Assembly: GCF_018139145.2 (NCBI RefSeq)
Contig: NC_059478.1
Span: 17,219,001-17,283,000 of the forward strand
Direction: 5' to 3'
Source of the DNA: Gymnogyps californianus
Lineage: Eukaryota > Chordata > Aves > Accipitriformes > Cathartidae
Length of the DNA: 64,000 nt
Numbering within the stretch: position 1 is the first letter of the stretch; each line of letters starts with the position of its first letter. A program made the translations under genes and the position numbers. The notes below the pieces were generated by a model. The model saw only the letters and a program-made list of their open reading frames with translations. It searched no databases and was not told where the DNA came from. Shown here in pieces: positions 1-14,245 of this stretch.

Positions 1-65
1 GTATTACGGTAGTCTGGCTGCTGGTGATTCTACCCAAGAGTTACAGTCCCAAGCAAAGTGTACTA

Positions 66-453
66 TGTCAGGGCCCTGAGGGCACTGATTGGCCTGAAGT
101 GTCCTGACCAGCCTCATTTAAGACCTCCACCCACACCCACTGAGTAAGGGCTCCATTTAAGCTCAGACTGGGGCCATCGGGCCCTGCCTGAGCTGTCTTA
201 GGTGTGCCTGCCCCTAGCCCTGTTCCCGAAGTGCTGTGTGGGAAGCCCTGGATGGACCTTGGACCTGGCCTGTTACCCTGTCTTGCCTGAGGCTCACTGG
301 ACTGTGATAGGACCTGTTGGTGTCATCACTGTGCTCAGCTTGCTTGCATCTTGGTGCTGTGGGACTGCACCTTGTTGGTGAGCACGTTGCCCACCCTGTG
401 CTCCCGGATCACCTTCCCTTAGGGAGCAGCCCCACTCTTGCTGCTCCCTGACA
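66..453. repeat. GC-rich LTR-like repeat (tentative)
   Basis: This block is clearly more GC-rich than the AT-rich DNA that follows. It is bounded by inverted 8-bp termini, TGTCAGGG at 66-73 and CCCTGACA at 446-453, the TG...CA layout of a retroviral LTR. Two TATA-like CATTTAAG copies lie near 115 and 154. I see no convincing target-site duplication: the flanks are tacta and agcta. It could be an old solo LTR, another interspersed repeat, or a GC-rich unique stretch. The family is not recognised. Confidence 0.3.
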
Positions 454-3324
454 AGCTAATTGTAGCCGGCTGTTTTGAAAGATCCAATATGATCCAACAT
501 GTGCCATCCTCATAACTGGTCCACTTTATCAGGCTGCACAGGCATACCTAGTCTCCTTCAACTCCAACACAAGCAGCTAGTTTTAAACTAGTGAGATTTA
601 AAAAGCAATTTTAAAAAGGGAAGCTGGGCACAGAGCTGATCCTGCAGCTTCACAGTTGCAAATTAGCACTGTTTCTGCAGTGATGCAGGCATGCTACTTG
701 AGTTTCTTGTGAGTCCTGTAAGAAAGATAATTAATACTTGTTCAGAATGTGCTCCTGCTGGGGAGTGATCAACATCTCTTCAGAACTGGACTCTACTGTA
801 AATAGAATGCGGAGAATTCATTCAGGTTTGAGGAAAAGTAACACAGTTATTTTTTTGATTTAGTGTGCTCTGTTTCACAGTGAAAAGAATATCATAGTGT
901 TTATCATGGCAGTAGTGACTACAAGCAGGTGTTGCTGTATAGGGCAGAGAGACTGATGGTAAACTTAGAAGCTGAGTGTATCAATTTGCTTTTTATACAA
1001 ACTTTTCCTTGCTAGAATCTGGTGACTAAAAGTAATATAAGTAATTCCTTGTATTTAGAAATACTCTGGACAGAGGAAAGGCAAAATAAATTGTTTTTTC
1101 TCACGTTTTATCCTGTTTAAGATACAAGACAGAAAGCACTGATTATAAAATTAATCCTCCAAAGGCATTTTTTTAGAGAATGCTCTCCATAGATGCACAG
1201 TGGTTTCTAATACTTGAATCTAAATTACAGTTCACAAATGGCAGTTTCCTGCATCTTGAATATTGATGTATTAGTTCATTCAGTATATAAAGAGAGCTAA
1301 TTATGCAAAAGCAAGTTCTAAGGAAAAAAAAAAGTACTGATTTGCTGGAGTCTGAGTACTGAAGTGTCCATATGGCTTCAACCCTTCCTTTGTCTTCACA
1401 GTGTTGCTGAAACCATGGTCACAGTTAAATGGCTCTTTCAAAAAACCCTTTTATGGTAGAAGTGAAAACAGGCCAGACTGCTTTGAGTCAGGCTGCTAAC
1501 CAAGTCATGAAAGAGATTTACGGACACAATAGCACGTTGTACATTCTGTGAGATTTTTACAAGTTTTATGAGCCAAATAATAGATCCATTGGTAGTCTCA
1601 GCAGGTTCTTCCCACACTCTGAGTCTGCACATCCACAGAACAGACTCCTGCAGGGGAGAAAGGATCAAGTGCTGGCAGATTTGAGTGTGTCAGAGAACTT
1701 CTTGTGAGTCGTTTCAATCAAATTCATGTGAACTAAAGATAGCTTTCTGTCACATTCCTATTCACTATAAATACTTTAGGATCTTTTAATAGAAGTCTGT
1801 GCTGTAATCATTAAGGCTGTATCAGGGTGGAAAGAAAGAAAAACAGATTTCTGTCCTCCTTTCATGGAAACCTTCTGAGCATTTCCTGTGGAAATAGTGC
1901 TAATAATTACAGAAATACTTATCAGCGATGAGTTGATGAGTATTTATTATGGCCTGAGGTTTTGGACTTGTATTTTAATCCATTAGCGGAAAAATTACAA
2001 AATTTATGACTGATTGTCCACTCAGCATAGTCATGAGGGAAGCTTATATTTAGATGCAGACTTGAAAAAACTGTCACTGCTCTAAGGAAGTTACAGCTGC
2101 AGAAAAACATTATTCCCTTGTGAAGTTCTACAGAAGGATTCTCGTTTGTCTCAGCCCCATAGTGTTCATTTTTTCCCTATTTTTACTCCTCCTTGATTTT
2201 GTTAGAAAGCAAACTGTCATAGAAATTATTGTCATTTATGGCAGCTTCTGTGAGCACAACTGAAAATAAAATTTTGATGACATTCTGATGTGTTGGTCGT
2301 TATCTGTAGCTTTGTGAGATAGGACAATATTTTGTGGGTTTAATTCAACTTCAGGGAACTTTGATCAGGTGATGAGGTTTATTGATGCACAGTTTGTATA
2401 GTTAATTGCACAAATTCATAATATTGTGGATCCAATCAAATATATGCGTGGGTGTTTGACTCTCATCATTCTAATGGCTGTGCCAAGAAGGTAATATGGT
2501 AAGAATACTATCAAAAGCAAAGTTTGTATGTGTGTATGTATGTTTGGGAAAGTTTAGGAAAAAAGTCTGTGTCAGCATGACAAGTAGTCACAGTTTGGGA
2601 AGGAATTCTTTCTGATGACATTGAAACTTCATTGCAAGGAGCCTTTTTTAGACATGGAAATATATTAGAGAAATCCCCACCCCTCTGAAAAAGTTGCCAA
2701 CTACAGTGTATACCTGTTCATGAGCTGCTACATATCACTCTCCTGTGGAGACTTGCTTGTTGAGATGCGAGTTGTGACTTGTGAGCAGGAAGTTTGTTGG
2801 GTTTCTGCGTTGTCTGGCAGCGTTATACATTAGTATCTGAGCTTGCAGGAATGCCTGATGCTAAGGCACCAAATGATCAGGAGGTTCTTTTTGAATCTGT
2901 AGCTCTATTTTTTTTTTTTTTCACCCCTCCTTTTTGCAACTGCAGCAAGGGCAACAGCATCACAGAAGGTGGAATTATCAGATGGAATGTATTTTGTTGA
3001 GGAGAAAAGGAGTATGCCCATACAGCTGACTTTGACTTTACACGTCTTTTTTGTCATTATGGATTTGTCGTCCAACTCAAAGATCATTATTGGTGTCAGT
3101 GATGTTTCAGTCAGAGATATTTACCTTTTTTCCCATGTTTCTCTGCTTAGTAGGAACTGAAGCTTCACAAACATCACTCCACAGCAGTTGCCTCTTGTAT
3201 ACAAGCTGTATAATTCAGAAAGATAAGATCCTGTTAGAGCTAATCTAATGTTAAATACATATATTTATGTCTCACAATGAAAACTTTCAGGTTTGATGCT
3301 TGATGGGTAGTTGCTAGTTATACA

Positions 3325-3338
3325 CTGCCCTCTGCTGG
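3325..3338 (-). promoter_or_regulatory. Candidate CTCF core motif
   Basis: On the minus strand this reads CCAGCAGAGGGCAG, which fits the known CTCF core CCASYAGRKGGCR at every position. A weaker relative with one core mismatch (CCACTAGAGAGCA) lies on the same strand at 18247-18259. The match is seen directly; occupancy is inferred. Confidence 0.35.
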
Positions 3339-5982
3339 AGAAAAAAAACCCTAAGTATTTTTTTTAATCGTCATGGCTGTTAAAATCATTCTTCATAATA
3401 ATTTCATTCTAACTTTCGTACTAATAAAAAGTCTGTAGCCTGACTGTTGGAAGTTGGTTGCTTTCTTCTCCAGAGGCACAGAATGGGGGGGGAAGATTCC
3501 CCCCGCTCCTCGCCATTAAGTTTATAGAAGTAGGTCCTAGAGGCAACTCAAGAAATTTCTTTGTCGGGGTGTCACAGAGATTGTTAGAATAGATGTTCTG
3601 ATTTGTTCAAAACCTCCAGCAAAAGAGATTCTGTAGCCTCCCAAGATAATCTGTTCGACCTCCCAAACTAGATTAGTCTAACGGTCTTTTCATTGTTATT
3701 GTGGAAAAGTTTTTCCTAAAATGTGATGTAAATCATCTTTTTTGCACATACAGGTGATTTTTTTCTTTTTTTTTTTTTGTCCAGCTGTCTTCTTTTTGTT
3801 ACCTTGATTTAATTTTCTGGTGGGATAAGTTTTGGCTGTTGCAATAAGTTGGACAAATCATCTTGTCTTGTACTTTTAATCGTGTTCTGGTAGTAGCCAA
3901 GTTTTGGGTAGTAGAATTTTTAACTCAGCCTTATACCAGGCTTGTTTCTTACAATGTGTGCCCTTTCTCTACTTAGAAGGGGCAACTGTTTCTTTAAGTA
4001 TGTGTGATAGTTATTCCTAAAAGCTTTCAGCAGCCCAGGAAAATTTCAAAAAAGACTTAAGGAGTTACATATGTAGTTGAAATTCAGCAGCTCTCAAGTA
4101 GTTAATTCCCCTAAAATCATTAGGGGAATCTTGCCCCATTTATTTGGAGATAATGAAAACTTGTTTTATTTGATAGAATGCAGTTATCCATAATTAGTGA
4201 TGGAATCTCACACCCAAGTTTCAGTATTTTCTCATGTTGAATTTTGTTTGACCAACAGGCTAGTCTCTGAAAAGATGGTTGAGTCAGCAGTTCTGTAATC
4301 TTTTGGGTGCAAAGTGATGAAATAAAATCTAAGCTGGTGTTTGCAGTAAATATGCAGAAAGTATGATTTTGTGGCTCTGCAAGACAATGCACTTTTCAGT
4401 CTACTGTCCTAGTTCATGTTTTCCTAGTAGAGAGATTCCCAAGTTAGTCTGTTACCGTTTGGGGCTTTTTGTTTTTTCCCAGCCCCCAATTCCTGAATGA
4501 CCTGATTAGCTCTAAGATCTGGGGGGTTTTGTGGGTTGGTTTTTTGTTTTGTTGTTTTGTTTTGTTTTAGCATACTGTGAGAAGCGATTTTTTTTCTTTG
4601 TGAATTATAATCCTCATATGAATTCAGTCAAGTGGATAGTGGCTTTCTAATTATTCTGGCCTTTATTGTGAAGTCTTTTAGCAGTGGCTCTTGCATTCCC
4701 TTCCTCTGATGCTGAAATGGATTTTATGGTATTTGGCTTATGGAGCATCTTTTGTAATGCTGAGTATGCCTTGGTAAATCTAAAATGTTGATAATTTTTA
4801 ATGCAGCGTGCATTCTCTCTATTTGCCTGCTAAGGGTTAATCTTACATCTGTCCTATCATGAATTTGACCCTGTTAATGTCTGCGTTCTACTTCTTGTAT
4901 TATTCCTCATTAACTCTTAAATTATGTCTGATCTGGAGTCATCAAAAGCCATTACATGCACTGAGATTGCACTGAGCTTTGAGTTAAAAACTGTCTATAA
5001 AATTACTTTGCGCTAATTTCCTTGGCACCAGTAGTAATACTAGTGGCAGTAGATACTTAGTTGATCTTTTCAATATCTTTGTTAGATGATCAGTAACTAC
5101 TATCAAGCCTTATTCACAGATGAGAAGCATAAGCTGGAAAGGTCTGAATGTGAAACACAGGATAGGAGTGTTGAGGTACAAAGAAATATTTTGTCTCTAG
5201 TGATCTTGTGAAACTTGGATTTAAATGAATTACCCTTTTTCTCCAAAATATTAATGCCTGTGGCTCTCAAATGCTGACAGTTATACGTTGCTATTGATAA
5301 TATCCCCAAGTCAAAATGACAGTGTCAGTGAAAGGAAATACTAGTAAATGGTGACATGCTTTTACTTTTCAAAGAAAGGAGAAAAAAAGGGTAGTTTTTA
5401 CTTTTAAGACATTGTCTGGTTCACCTTGATTTGTGATCCTTTTCTGTTGCAAACAGAGTTATTGTATCTTCTGTCAGATACTGTGATTGTTGAAGTGATT
5501 GATCATTTCTGACAAACAGTGCTTTCCTGTACTGAATTAAGACAAGGTGTAATCCTGGACCCAATCCATTGCATTGCAGTAGGCAACTGTATTGCCCCCT
5601 TTGCCAGAAAAGAACATGCCATTTCCCACAAAAGTGCTACCTATGAGGAAGAAAGAAAGGGGCTGAATTATAATATTGCCATGCCTAATTTTTTCTGCCT
5701 CATCTGTACTGAACATTTTTTCTATCTTGGTAAGAGCAACCCCATGCACAATGAAAAGGATCTGAAGATTTGAGTGGAGACTAAGCGGTAAAGTGCATAA
5801 AACTTAATCTACTTGTAAAGTGAGTTTGGTTTTCTTTCTGTTTTCAATTTCTGTGCAAATACTTGTGTCAATTGACACAAAGAGAAGAAAAAGATATCTT
5901 TCTGTCTGTGTGATGGCATTAGCTGGAATTCTTACAGGTTACTGTAGGCTTTTATATACATATATGAATAGGGGGGGTGGTG

Positions 5983-6010
5983 GGTGTGTGTGTGTGTATA
6001 TATATATATA
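5983..6010. repeat. Compound (GT)n(AT)n microsatellite
   Basis: A G-rich lead-in (5971-5984) runs into about seven GT units and then about six AT units. It is ordinary replication-slippage sequence. Confidence 0.9.
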
Positions 6011-9000
6011 AAAGGTATGAGTGCCATACAGAATTTTACTCCTTTTCATGTGAGATATTTAAACTGTTAATAACAGCAGAGATCTGACTACAGTCTACCA
6101 TCTTTTGTGTTCATCTTTTCTTAACTGTTGCTGAGCTGTCTCTCTTGTGTGGAATACTTGTTTTTCTATTCATTTTGGGCTTTCAGTATTGTTCCACAGG
6201 AACTATGCCTTAAAGATGATAGTTATGGATGTTGTTGGATCCTTTTCATAATTTTGAAGATGGACTAATAGCAAAAGCTGACTGGGACATAAAAATATTT
6301 ATATTTAATGCTGTCATAGCAACGCCTTACTGAACTTGATTTTTAAATGTATATAAGCATATGAACCACAAGGGGGAGTGAGTATATAGCGTGTGGAAGG
6401 CAGATTATTAATAAGCATTTCAGGTACTCTTACTGATAAAGCCTAGGGAGGTAAAGCTCCTAATCTCTTGGAGCTGTGTTTATAGATAGTAATTAGAGTA
6501 AGACTGGTACATTGTGTGTGTCTGTACATCTTGCCTCTTTTTGGAGACATACTGTTTAGATACAGTTTGGCTTGTGGAGAGGGCAGCAGAAGGAGCATTA
6601 GTACATTTCAGTTGAGATGCCATCTATTAATGTGTGCTGTCAAAGGAGCAGGTTTGTCTGAGATTTTTGTATGTCGGATACTATTAGGAACTAAACACCT
6701 ACACAAATGAAGGAGTATAATGTTATGTTGGCTATCTAGAATACCCAGAGGTTGTTTGCCTCCATGCCCTCAAATCCTTCTGTTAGTAAAATGTTGAAAG
6801 GGAGGTATATGAGCTGAGGTGAGCTTGCTGCTTTTGCTTCATCGAAGTGTATTGTGCAAAAATGTGGGAGGGAGACAGGTCTCTTCAAACTCATGCATGC
6901 TGGTAAAGACTTTTGAAAAACTGAGCTCTGACAGAGCTCGAGTGACTTCTGAGTTTTATTTTCAAGTGCTACACATGCACAATCTCCCTGTGTATGAAAG
7001 GGAAGTATTTTAGGGTATTCAGGAGTTTTAGATAAATAGCTGATTTTGAAATGCGTCCACTTACCCTGGTGAAGTAACAGAATTTTTTCATCTTTGAATT
7101 ATATGTGGAGTTGGTGTAAATCTCAGACAAACACTTTGCTTTGACAGGACTGGGGAGGCTTTCAAAAACAGAAACCTGAAGTTAGTGATTGTGTTAATGG
7201 CTTCTTTTTATATGCGAGAGAGCTCTTGTGCAGTGTCCAGCAAAGCTAGATTAATGACAGCTAAGTCAGCAGGAAAGAGAAGAAAGTGTGAGACATAAGT
7301 TGTGAACTAATTCTGAACAAAAGGAAATTAATGCCTTTTCATATTTTCTTTCTTTTTTTTTTTTTTTCCAATCCAAGGAATAAATTGAAGGAAAGACAGG
7401 TGAGACATTACAAAATTGCTTCATGTTTGTACATGGGTCGGCAGACAGTAGATGGAGCTCAAGAATATGTATACTAGTTTTTGGTAGGATCAATAAAACC
7501 TGCTGGTGGCTTCTTAATAGGAAGATGGCTAGTAGGAAAACCAGGCCTATTGCCAAATGACTTTAAAGTTGGTATGTTTTAGTTATAAAAGATCCGATTT
7601 TTCAAAGGTATTTGGATGTCTTAAAGTGCAAATCAGGACCTACTAAGAAGCTTATAAGCAGGTTGAGCGCTTATATTTCTTGTAGCTGCCAATCTGGGTT
7701 TTTACATGAGTCAGACTTTGAAAGAGATTTATTCAAGCAGCATTGAAAACTAAATAGATGCAAATTCTGTTTTCTCACTATTCCTGTACAACTGCAGCTT
7801 ATTTCTGACTTTGCCTCACGGAACTGCAATAGAGAGGAGGAAGAAATTATGCTGACCTCTCCCATACCACACCCGTGCAATGCAAACAAGCGTAATTACC
7901 ATTGCAGCTGTATCTATTGATTTACGATCAGAAGCTGCACCAACAATAGCCTCCAGGAAGTGAGGCTGTAGAAGAGAACACGAAAGAGTCAGTTCTATTG
8001 AGAATTGACACAGGAACGGTAGGACATGAGCTGGGTGGTGGGACCTTACGCGCCTGTAGACAGTTGAGTTAGGAACAGATAAAAGTAAGCAACACTTTCG
8101 ACAGTGTTGTCATCCCCTTTCTTCCACTTATTCTACACTTTAAAAAGTGTTCAGCTGTAAACAGTTGGGCTCTACCTGTGTTTGGAGGCATCCCCCACAG
8201 AACGTTGTTAGAGGTGATGGGCCATGTCTGAAGGACTAAGTACTGAGGCTAAATGGTAATGGGCATTGTGAAGATGTTGTTTGCCTGGACAAATTATTTA
8301 TCAGTTGTTGTCCCCTGTTTCCTGACTTTTTCTTACATTAAAAAGAACAAATAACTAGTTACAGAGAAAAGTCTTATGTATTAAATAAAGAATGTTTCAA
8401 TCTGAAGATTGAATGCTTTGATTTTGGGGTTTTTTTTTCGTTCAAATTTTATATATATTGTACTTTATTACAACCTTACAGGTGCCATTTTATAGCCATA
8501 GGCACTTACAACCATAGTTAGATTGTGCATATGCACTGTGTAATCAGCACATATCTGTATTCCATGTGATGTCATTAGTCCAGCGACAGCAAGCAGCATG
8601 CTCTGGATTGGCTGCGTGCTGTATCAAATCAGATTTATGTTGTTGACCCTTGTACGGTACACCATGCCTTCTTTCATTTACAGCTGGCTTTCTGCCTGGA
8701 TTGTTTACTTTCATTTAGTGGAGAGAAATCTAAAGCATTACATGTATTTCACTGAATATGGTTAGGCTGATTTAAATGCTTAAATGATTTGTTGATGTAG
8801 TACTAAGTAACAGTGGCAAGCCACCAATTCCCTCATCTAATTTAGTCTGAAATTATTTTCCTGTAATATGAAATCACAAATGATAATTCTGTGTGTGAAT
8901 TATAAGCACTTCCATGATCATGAGTGGTATTTGGTTTAGAATAGCTTCTTGTAGATCTGCAGACTGTTTTGATAACTTTAGACTGCTTATGAGTTTTTGA

Positions 9001-12000
9001 GTGTTTATATTTTTATGGAGTTTGGTTGCTTTACTCAAGCCACTTACAACTTTGAAGCCAAAGAAATTTTTTTTTTTATGATAAGACAAAAAGAAACCAA
9101 ACCCCCCTAGAGGAATTATCCCTACATTCTATCTTGTTTAACCTGTACAATTAAAGCAGCCTAAGAGGATTCCCCCAGAGCAGGTTCACACTATCCAGTG
9201 TGAAGTCTTCAAACTCCTGCATATGCAATGTGCTGTGAGTGGAGCTGGACACAGTTTAGGTGTGTCAGGGGAACAGTCCCAACATGCAGTGCTGGGTGAG
9301 TGTAATTTAAACCAGACCATGAAAACACCATAAATAACTCTAGAGGCTTTGTAATAACACAGATGGGGTCGGCAGAGACACCTTAATTTCTCTTCCTGAT
9401 GGACTATCAGGAACTCAACACAGAATATGTGATCAAGTGTCCTTAAGCTCACGATGAGGCCTTGAATTCTATGAACTTAGAAATCCTTTCTTAATAAACT
9501 TAGTTATCAAAACCAATCTACCCAGCCATCCTTAGAAACAGATAAGAGATTATCAGATATTTTAAGATTCTTGGCGAGAATCTTTGAAAACAAAGAAATT
9601 AAGCTAATGGTTGATCTGTTGATGCTGGAGAGCATTAGAAATACATCAATAGATTGACTTAGCAGAAAGATTGTATTTGATGTTTCTAAGGTGCAAGAAA
9701 CAGATGGTTTATTTCTTACGTGCAGAGCCTAAGAACCCAAAGTACCAGTAAAAAGTCAGAGGACAGGAGAGTGAAAATGTGGCTAAACCATCCTTTGTTT
9801 CTCTGAGTCAATATTTACAAGTGTACATCTTATCTGCGTATGAAGTGTAATTTGGAGCAGCCTGAAGGCTGTTCTCGATCATGCTGGCTGAAAACAGCTC
9901 CACGATAGTCAGCAGTGCAGGAACTATCATACTATCATCAAGAGGTTTCTCGTGTACTCTCTGAGATTCCTTCCAGTAGTCTTAATTTTCATACTGTTGT
10001 ATCACAGTGTCATGCAAAGGTTCTGGTTCTGACTCTTAAGAATGTGTGAACCATTCATTGAACTATATGTGCAGAAGTCATGTTAACCTTTAATAAAAAC
10101 AAAAATCCCATTCGTTTTGTTTTAAAAAAAATTAAATTCACTCTCTAAATAAAGCACCCTCTTTCCTGCCAGTTATACTGTTGATAAAAAGTGTCAGCAG
10201 CTGCTGTATGAAATTGTACAGTATTATTTTTTAAGGTTCATTATTTCTGGCATTCTCACAGCATACATAATTCTTGATTCTTTGCTTACTCCATTACAGA
10301 CAGGAAATAAGGAACTAGCAATTACCATTTGTGATTTATGCCCTGCTGTTCATGTTGAGCTGTGGATGTAACGTAAACTTTTTTCATTGCTGCTTAGTAA
10401 CAAGCCTTTCAAATGAACAATAGACACGCCCACATTGAATACATATTAGGCCAAATTTACTTTCCAGATTGAGCTGTGCTATTCCCATTGAAGGGGGGAT
10501 ATTGTGCCTACAATCCAGGGAATCTGTTGAAGATATACTCATTATGTCCCTTTGCTCTCAGTAGAGAAAAGACTAGAGGGGGAATCTAGTTCCTGTTGAA
10601 AAGGTTTGGGAAGATGATTCATATGCAAAAACTTCATTCTTTGCCTCCCTTGTGTTTTTACTACTTGTTTCAGGGGAAGGAACCATATTGAGAATTATAT
10701 CATTCAAACTAGACCAGTGGAACTATATCAGTAAGTATCCCTGGGTAAACAAATCATATAAGAAGTTGCAAAACTAATAGGTCTTTCTCTAAGACATGAA
10801 TGTACGTGTAGTTATCAAGGCCTGGGGAAATACACGTGTGTTAGCTAGTGAACTACAGTAATGGTTGGATTTGCAATCTAGAACTTGACAAAGTAGGAAA
10901 ACACGAGTACATAAAGGATACTGCATCCTCTCTATTGTCACAAGTACCGTATCATGCTACTATGGGGACTTGGGGGGTGTTTTTTTCTTTTTATAAAGTG
11001 CTTCCTGTTGAAATCTATTAAACTGCCACTCCAACCCTCAATTTTTTTTGAAAGTTGGGGATTTTTATTCTTGGTGATGATTGAGAACCTTTGTCTAAAT
11101 TCCAGTGTAGGTTTACTCATTGCTAGGTCATAATACTACTTGTCCCCCCCCCCTTTTTTTTTTTGACCCCATAAAGAACTCCTCTCCTTTTTGGAACTTC
11201 TAATTCTTCTCAGAGCAAAAGTGACCCACCGTATTTTGCATGGCTAAACCAGTTGGTTTCTGCTGCCAAAATAGATCAGTCATCCTAATACCCTCTTGTC
11301 ATCTGCTGTAGTTTTGAGTTACTTGTCCTGATAGTTTCTGTTCATGATATTCCAAATGAAACCTTAGTGTATTGTTCAGTGATACTAATACTTTCTTGTC
11401 ACCATTATAAAGCAGAAATGCCTCGACTGATGCATTCTTGAATTTAATTTCCCTTTTTGTCATTTTTTCCCCCCTTCTTATCTGTAAATTGGATTAGGGT
11501 GTTGTTATAAGAACTTCTTGATGAAGATTCTTAAAAAATACAGTCCTTGATGAGATGTCCGCCCACAGTACCAAAAAACTCCAGACAAGAAGTCACAGTT
11601 GAGGCTTTTGTGTTCGGAGTTCTGCAGGGTATCTTTTAATCTTCTCTTTGCTGGCTACCTGCTAAAGCAATCCTATGGATTTCCTCAAAGTGGAAAAAGA
11701 ACTTAAAGTAAATTAAAATATGCTGCAGCATAGAGTAGAGAGAAAAGGAGGATACTTTCACATTCTTAGTATTTTATCTACTCATTTATTGTCTGAGTTT
11801 GTCATAACCTACTTGGAGAGGCATTTCCTCTCCCCAGCTATAGCAGGACTCCATCTTCAAAGGCATTATTTTCAGCTTCTTTTGTGAGCCAATCTTTCAT
11901 CCTTTTTCTTGCCCGGGTAATCACTTTTCAGCCCATTTAATGCTCTAATCTTTTATTCCTACAGAGTTTTCCTTTTCTCAAAAGAGTCACAGGCATAACA

Positions 12001-14159
12001 TCTACACATGGCCAAGTAGTCTGGCTGGCTTTATGAACATTCTGGTTTTAGTGCTTAACTTGGTGCTAGATACCTGCAAACCTTAGGTGGTCAAACAGGT
12101 AAGAGAACTTTACATGTCACACTTCCTTTTCCTTATTATCAAGACTGAGGTTTCCTTTTCTTTTTGGATAGGCTGTCCATCCCACTTGCCTTGAAAGACA
12201 GTGCAAATTTTATGTCTTGTCTTTGCTATGTGCTGCTGCTTGGTTTATGTGCCAAGTCCCATTGCTTGATGCAGACACTGAGGGCACTTCACGTTGTTCA
12301 GTCAATGTGGGAAGGAAGTACTACTCTGTTATTAGGTGAGAAGTATTGCCTTGCAAGTAATACCTGAGGACATCAATAAGCATTTAATATATGTACCCTC
12401 CTAATTATGGAATATATTTGTAGCTGATGAAAAAGACAAGTAGCTTTTCCTCTTAACCACTCTTTGGGACTATTTTATTCCTAATCTGAGATCTGAAATG
12501 TCTGTGACTTTTGGACTTTTTGGTACCATCCAAGTTATAAATGACTGATCTCTTCAAAGTTTCTCTTTGTTAAGTGTTACAGGCTTTCTTATACCCTTCA
12601 CTCCAGTGCATTTTGTTTCCTTTCACCAAGTCTGTTAACTGGGCTGCTATGGAGGTGAGGTCTTGTCTCTAATGGCTATTATAATTAGTCAAGTTATTTG
12701 CCTTTTTTGCCTTAGTTCTTGAGAGGGCCTTGAGGTATGTAGGACAGATTCTTTGCTGATGAGTGGTTTACTGGTCAGTAAGCTATGGAGTATGCTGTCC
12801 AAGAGAACAGAATCACAGGCATAAATAAAACTGCTGCTTTTTATTTTGTTTTAGTGTTTATTTTTACTTTGCCAAATCCGAGGTGTTCTTGAATTCAGTT
12901 CTTTCTTTCTCTAGCAGTTTGCACAGTCCCATGGGACTATCACCAAGCTAAAGCTGTCCACTGATACCTTTAAATACTAAAGGTACCTTGGTTGCACCAC
13001 TAATACTGACCATGCTGACAGTGTTGGTTTCTTGCTATATTTTCCAAGGACTGGTTGCCAGAAGGTTCCTAATTAAAAATAAACAGATTTATCATTTTCC
13101 TTGGTTACCTAAGCTCTAAGGATGTAATTCTTATTTGAGTATGAAGAGTAACAGTCATCAAACAGTAATCAACTGCTTTTCCTCTTTTTTTTTTTAATGT
13201 GTATATTATTGATGATGCAGATAGAGACGTTGCATGATTGAGCTGGAGCAACTGATTAAGCCTTTATCAGCACAGGGAGACAGTCAGGCATTGTATCTCA
13301 TCAAGAAGAGAAGTTTGCCTTGAGCTGGTGGCTTAAATACATCTCTGAGCCAGGGGATACCAAGATAGAGGAGCTAGGATTTCACTGGTGAGTGAAACAG
13401 ATCACATGAAGATTCTGGCACTCTCTATATGGCATGCTGGAAGCAAGCATGCCAGCAGCCACTGAATTGATAGTATCAGCTTCAGCTGTGGAAAGTGTCC
13501 CAGACCGATACGTGAGTAGGGGGGTGTAGCCGCTCTGGCAGGCAGTGGTGATACTGAGGAGCTTGCTAAACCTCTGAAAACTGCTAATAGTGACTGTTTA
13601 TCTTCAGTCTTGAGGAACCACAAACAGCAGAACTGAAAATGCCAAAGGATTATAATGTTTTTCAAATGCTGGTTGCAGCACTTTGCTGCTTTTATCATCG
13701 TAAGTCTATTATCAGAGTCAAGGTAGGTGACCTTTTTCAATAACAGTAAATACATAGTGTCCTAGTCAGTAATGCTTTTAGTTTTTGTTCAGAAGTGTTT
13801 GTTTTTATACAATGGTTGGGTACAGTGTGTTTCTGTTCTAAAGAACATCTTTAGAATTCATCATTGTCTCAGAAACTTAAACAACTTTCAGTTTTATGAG
13901 CCTGAAGCTGGCTGTCTTTATGTTTAGGCATTAAGCTAAAAATGCCCTGGTTTGGGACTTGCGGAAGAGAATTTTAGCGAACTTTCAAGCTTTCAGAATT
14001 TAACTGATCAGACCACTTGGTTCCCTAACTTTTTCACGTCCTTACTGAAAACATAGGCAATTGTGCTCAGGAGCTCAGGTTTTTTTAAACACTTCAGACG
14101 ATTTTGGACTTGTCCTTATATTTTAGAACTTTTTTAATTACAAAATACACAAAATCATA

Positions 14160-14245
14160 TACTCATAGAATGGTTTGGGTTGGAAGGAACCTGTAAAGAT
14201 CATCTAGTCTGACCCTCTTGCCGTGGGCAGGGACATCTTTCACTT
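14160..14245 (-). mobile_element. CR1 LINE, 3'-end fragment
   Basis: The stretch around catagaatggtttgggttgg and the following ggaaggaacctgtaaagatc is the familiar 3' terminal region of avian/reptilian CR1 non-LTR retrotransposons, read in antisense. The terminal catagaat is the complement of the ATTCTATG tail unit. Only about 85-90 bp remain. The element is 5'-truncated on its right side and keeps no coding sequence. It lies antisense to BCAR3. Confidence 0.85.

Larger units (their letters stand above)
454..14150. other. Non-coding DNA, probably BCAR3 intron or 5' flank
   Basis: No recognisable coding exon, RNA gene or CpG-island promoter is visible in this 13.7 kb. Reading frames here are short, uncorrelated with splice sites, and match no family I know. 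The stretch holds T-runs (about 2909-2922, 3765-3778, 7348-7367, 11150-11164) and one GT/AT microsatellite. Because the first recognisable BCAR3 exon (24441) begins with a splice acceptor, upstream exons must exist, so this is most simply intron of that gene. Confidence 0.6.

Noticed and set aside
6364..6377. CTCF-like CCACAAGGGGGAG
   Set aside because: It misses the core consensus at two positions, including the invariant C after the G-run.
13402..13755. 117-codon minus-strand frame
   Set aside because: It is mixed hydrophobic and Cys-rich sequence with no family resemblance, and lacks conserved splice sites or a promoter.
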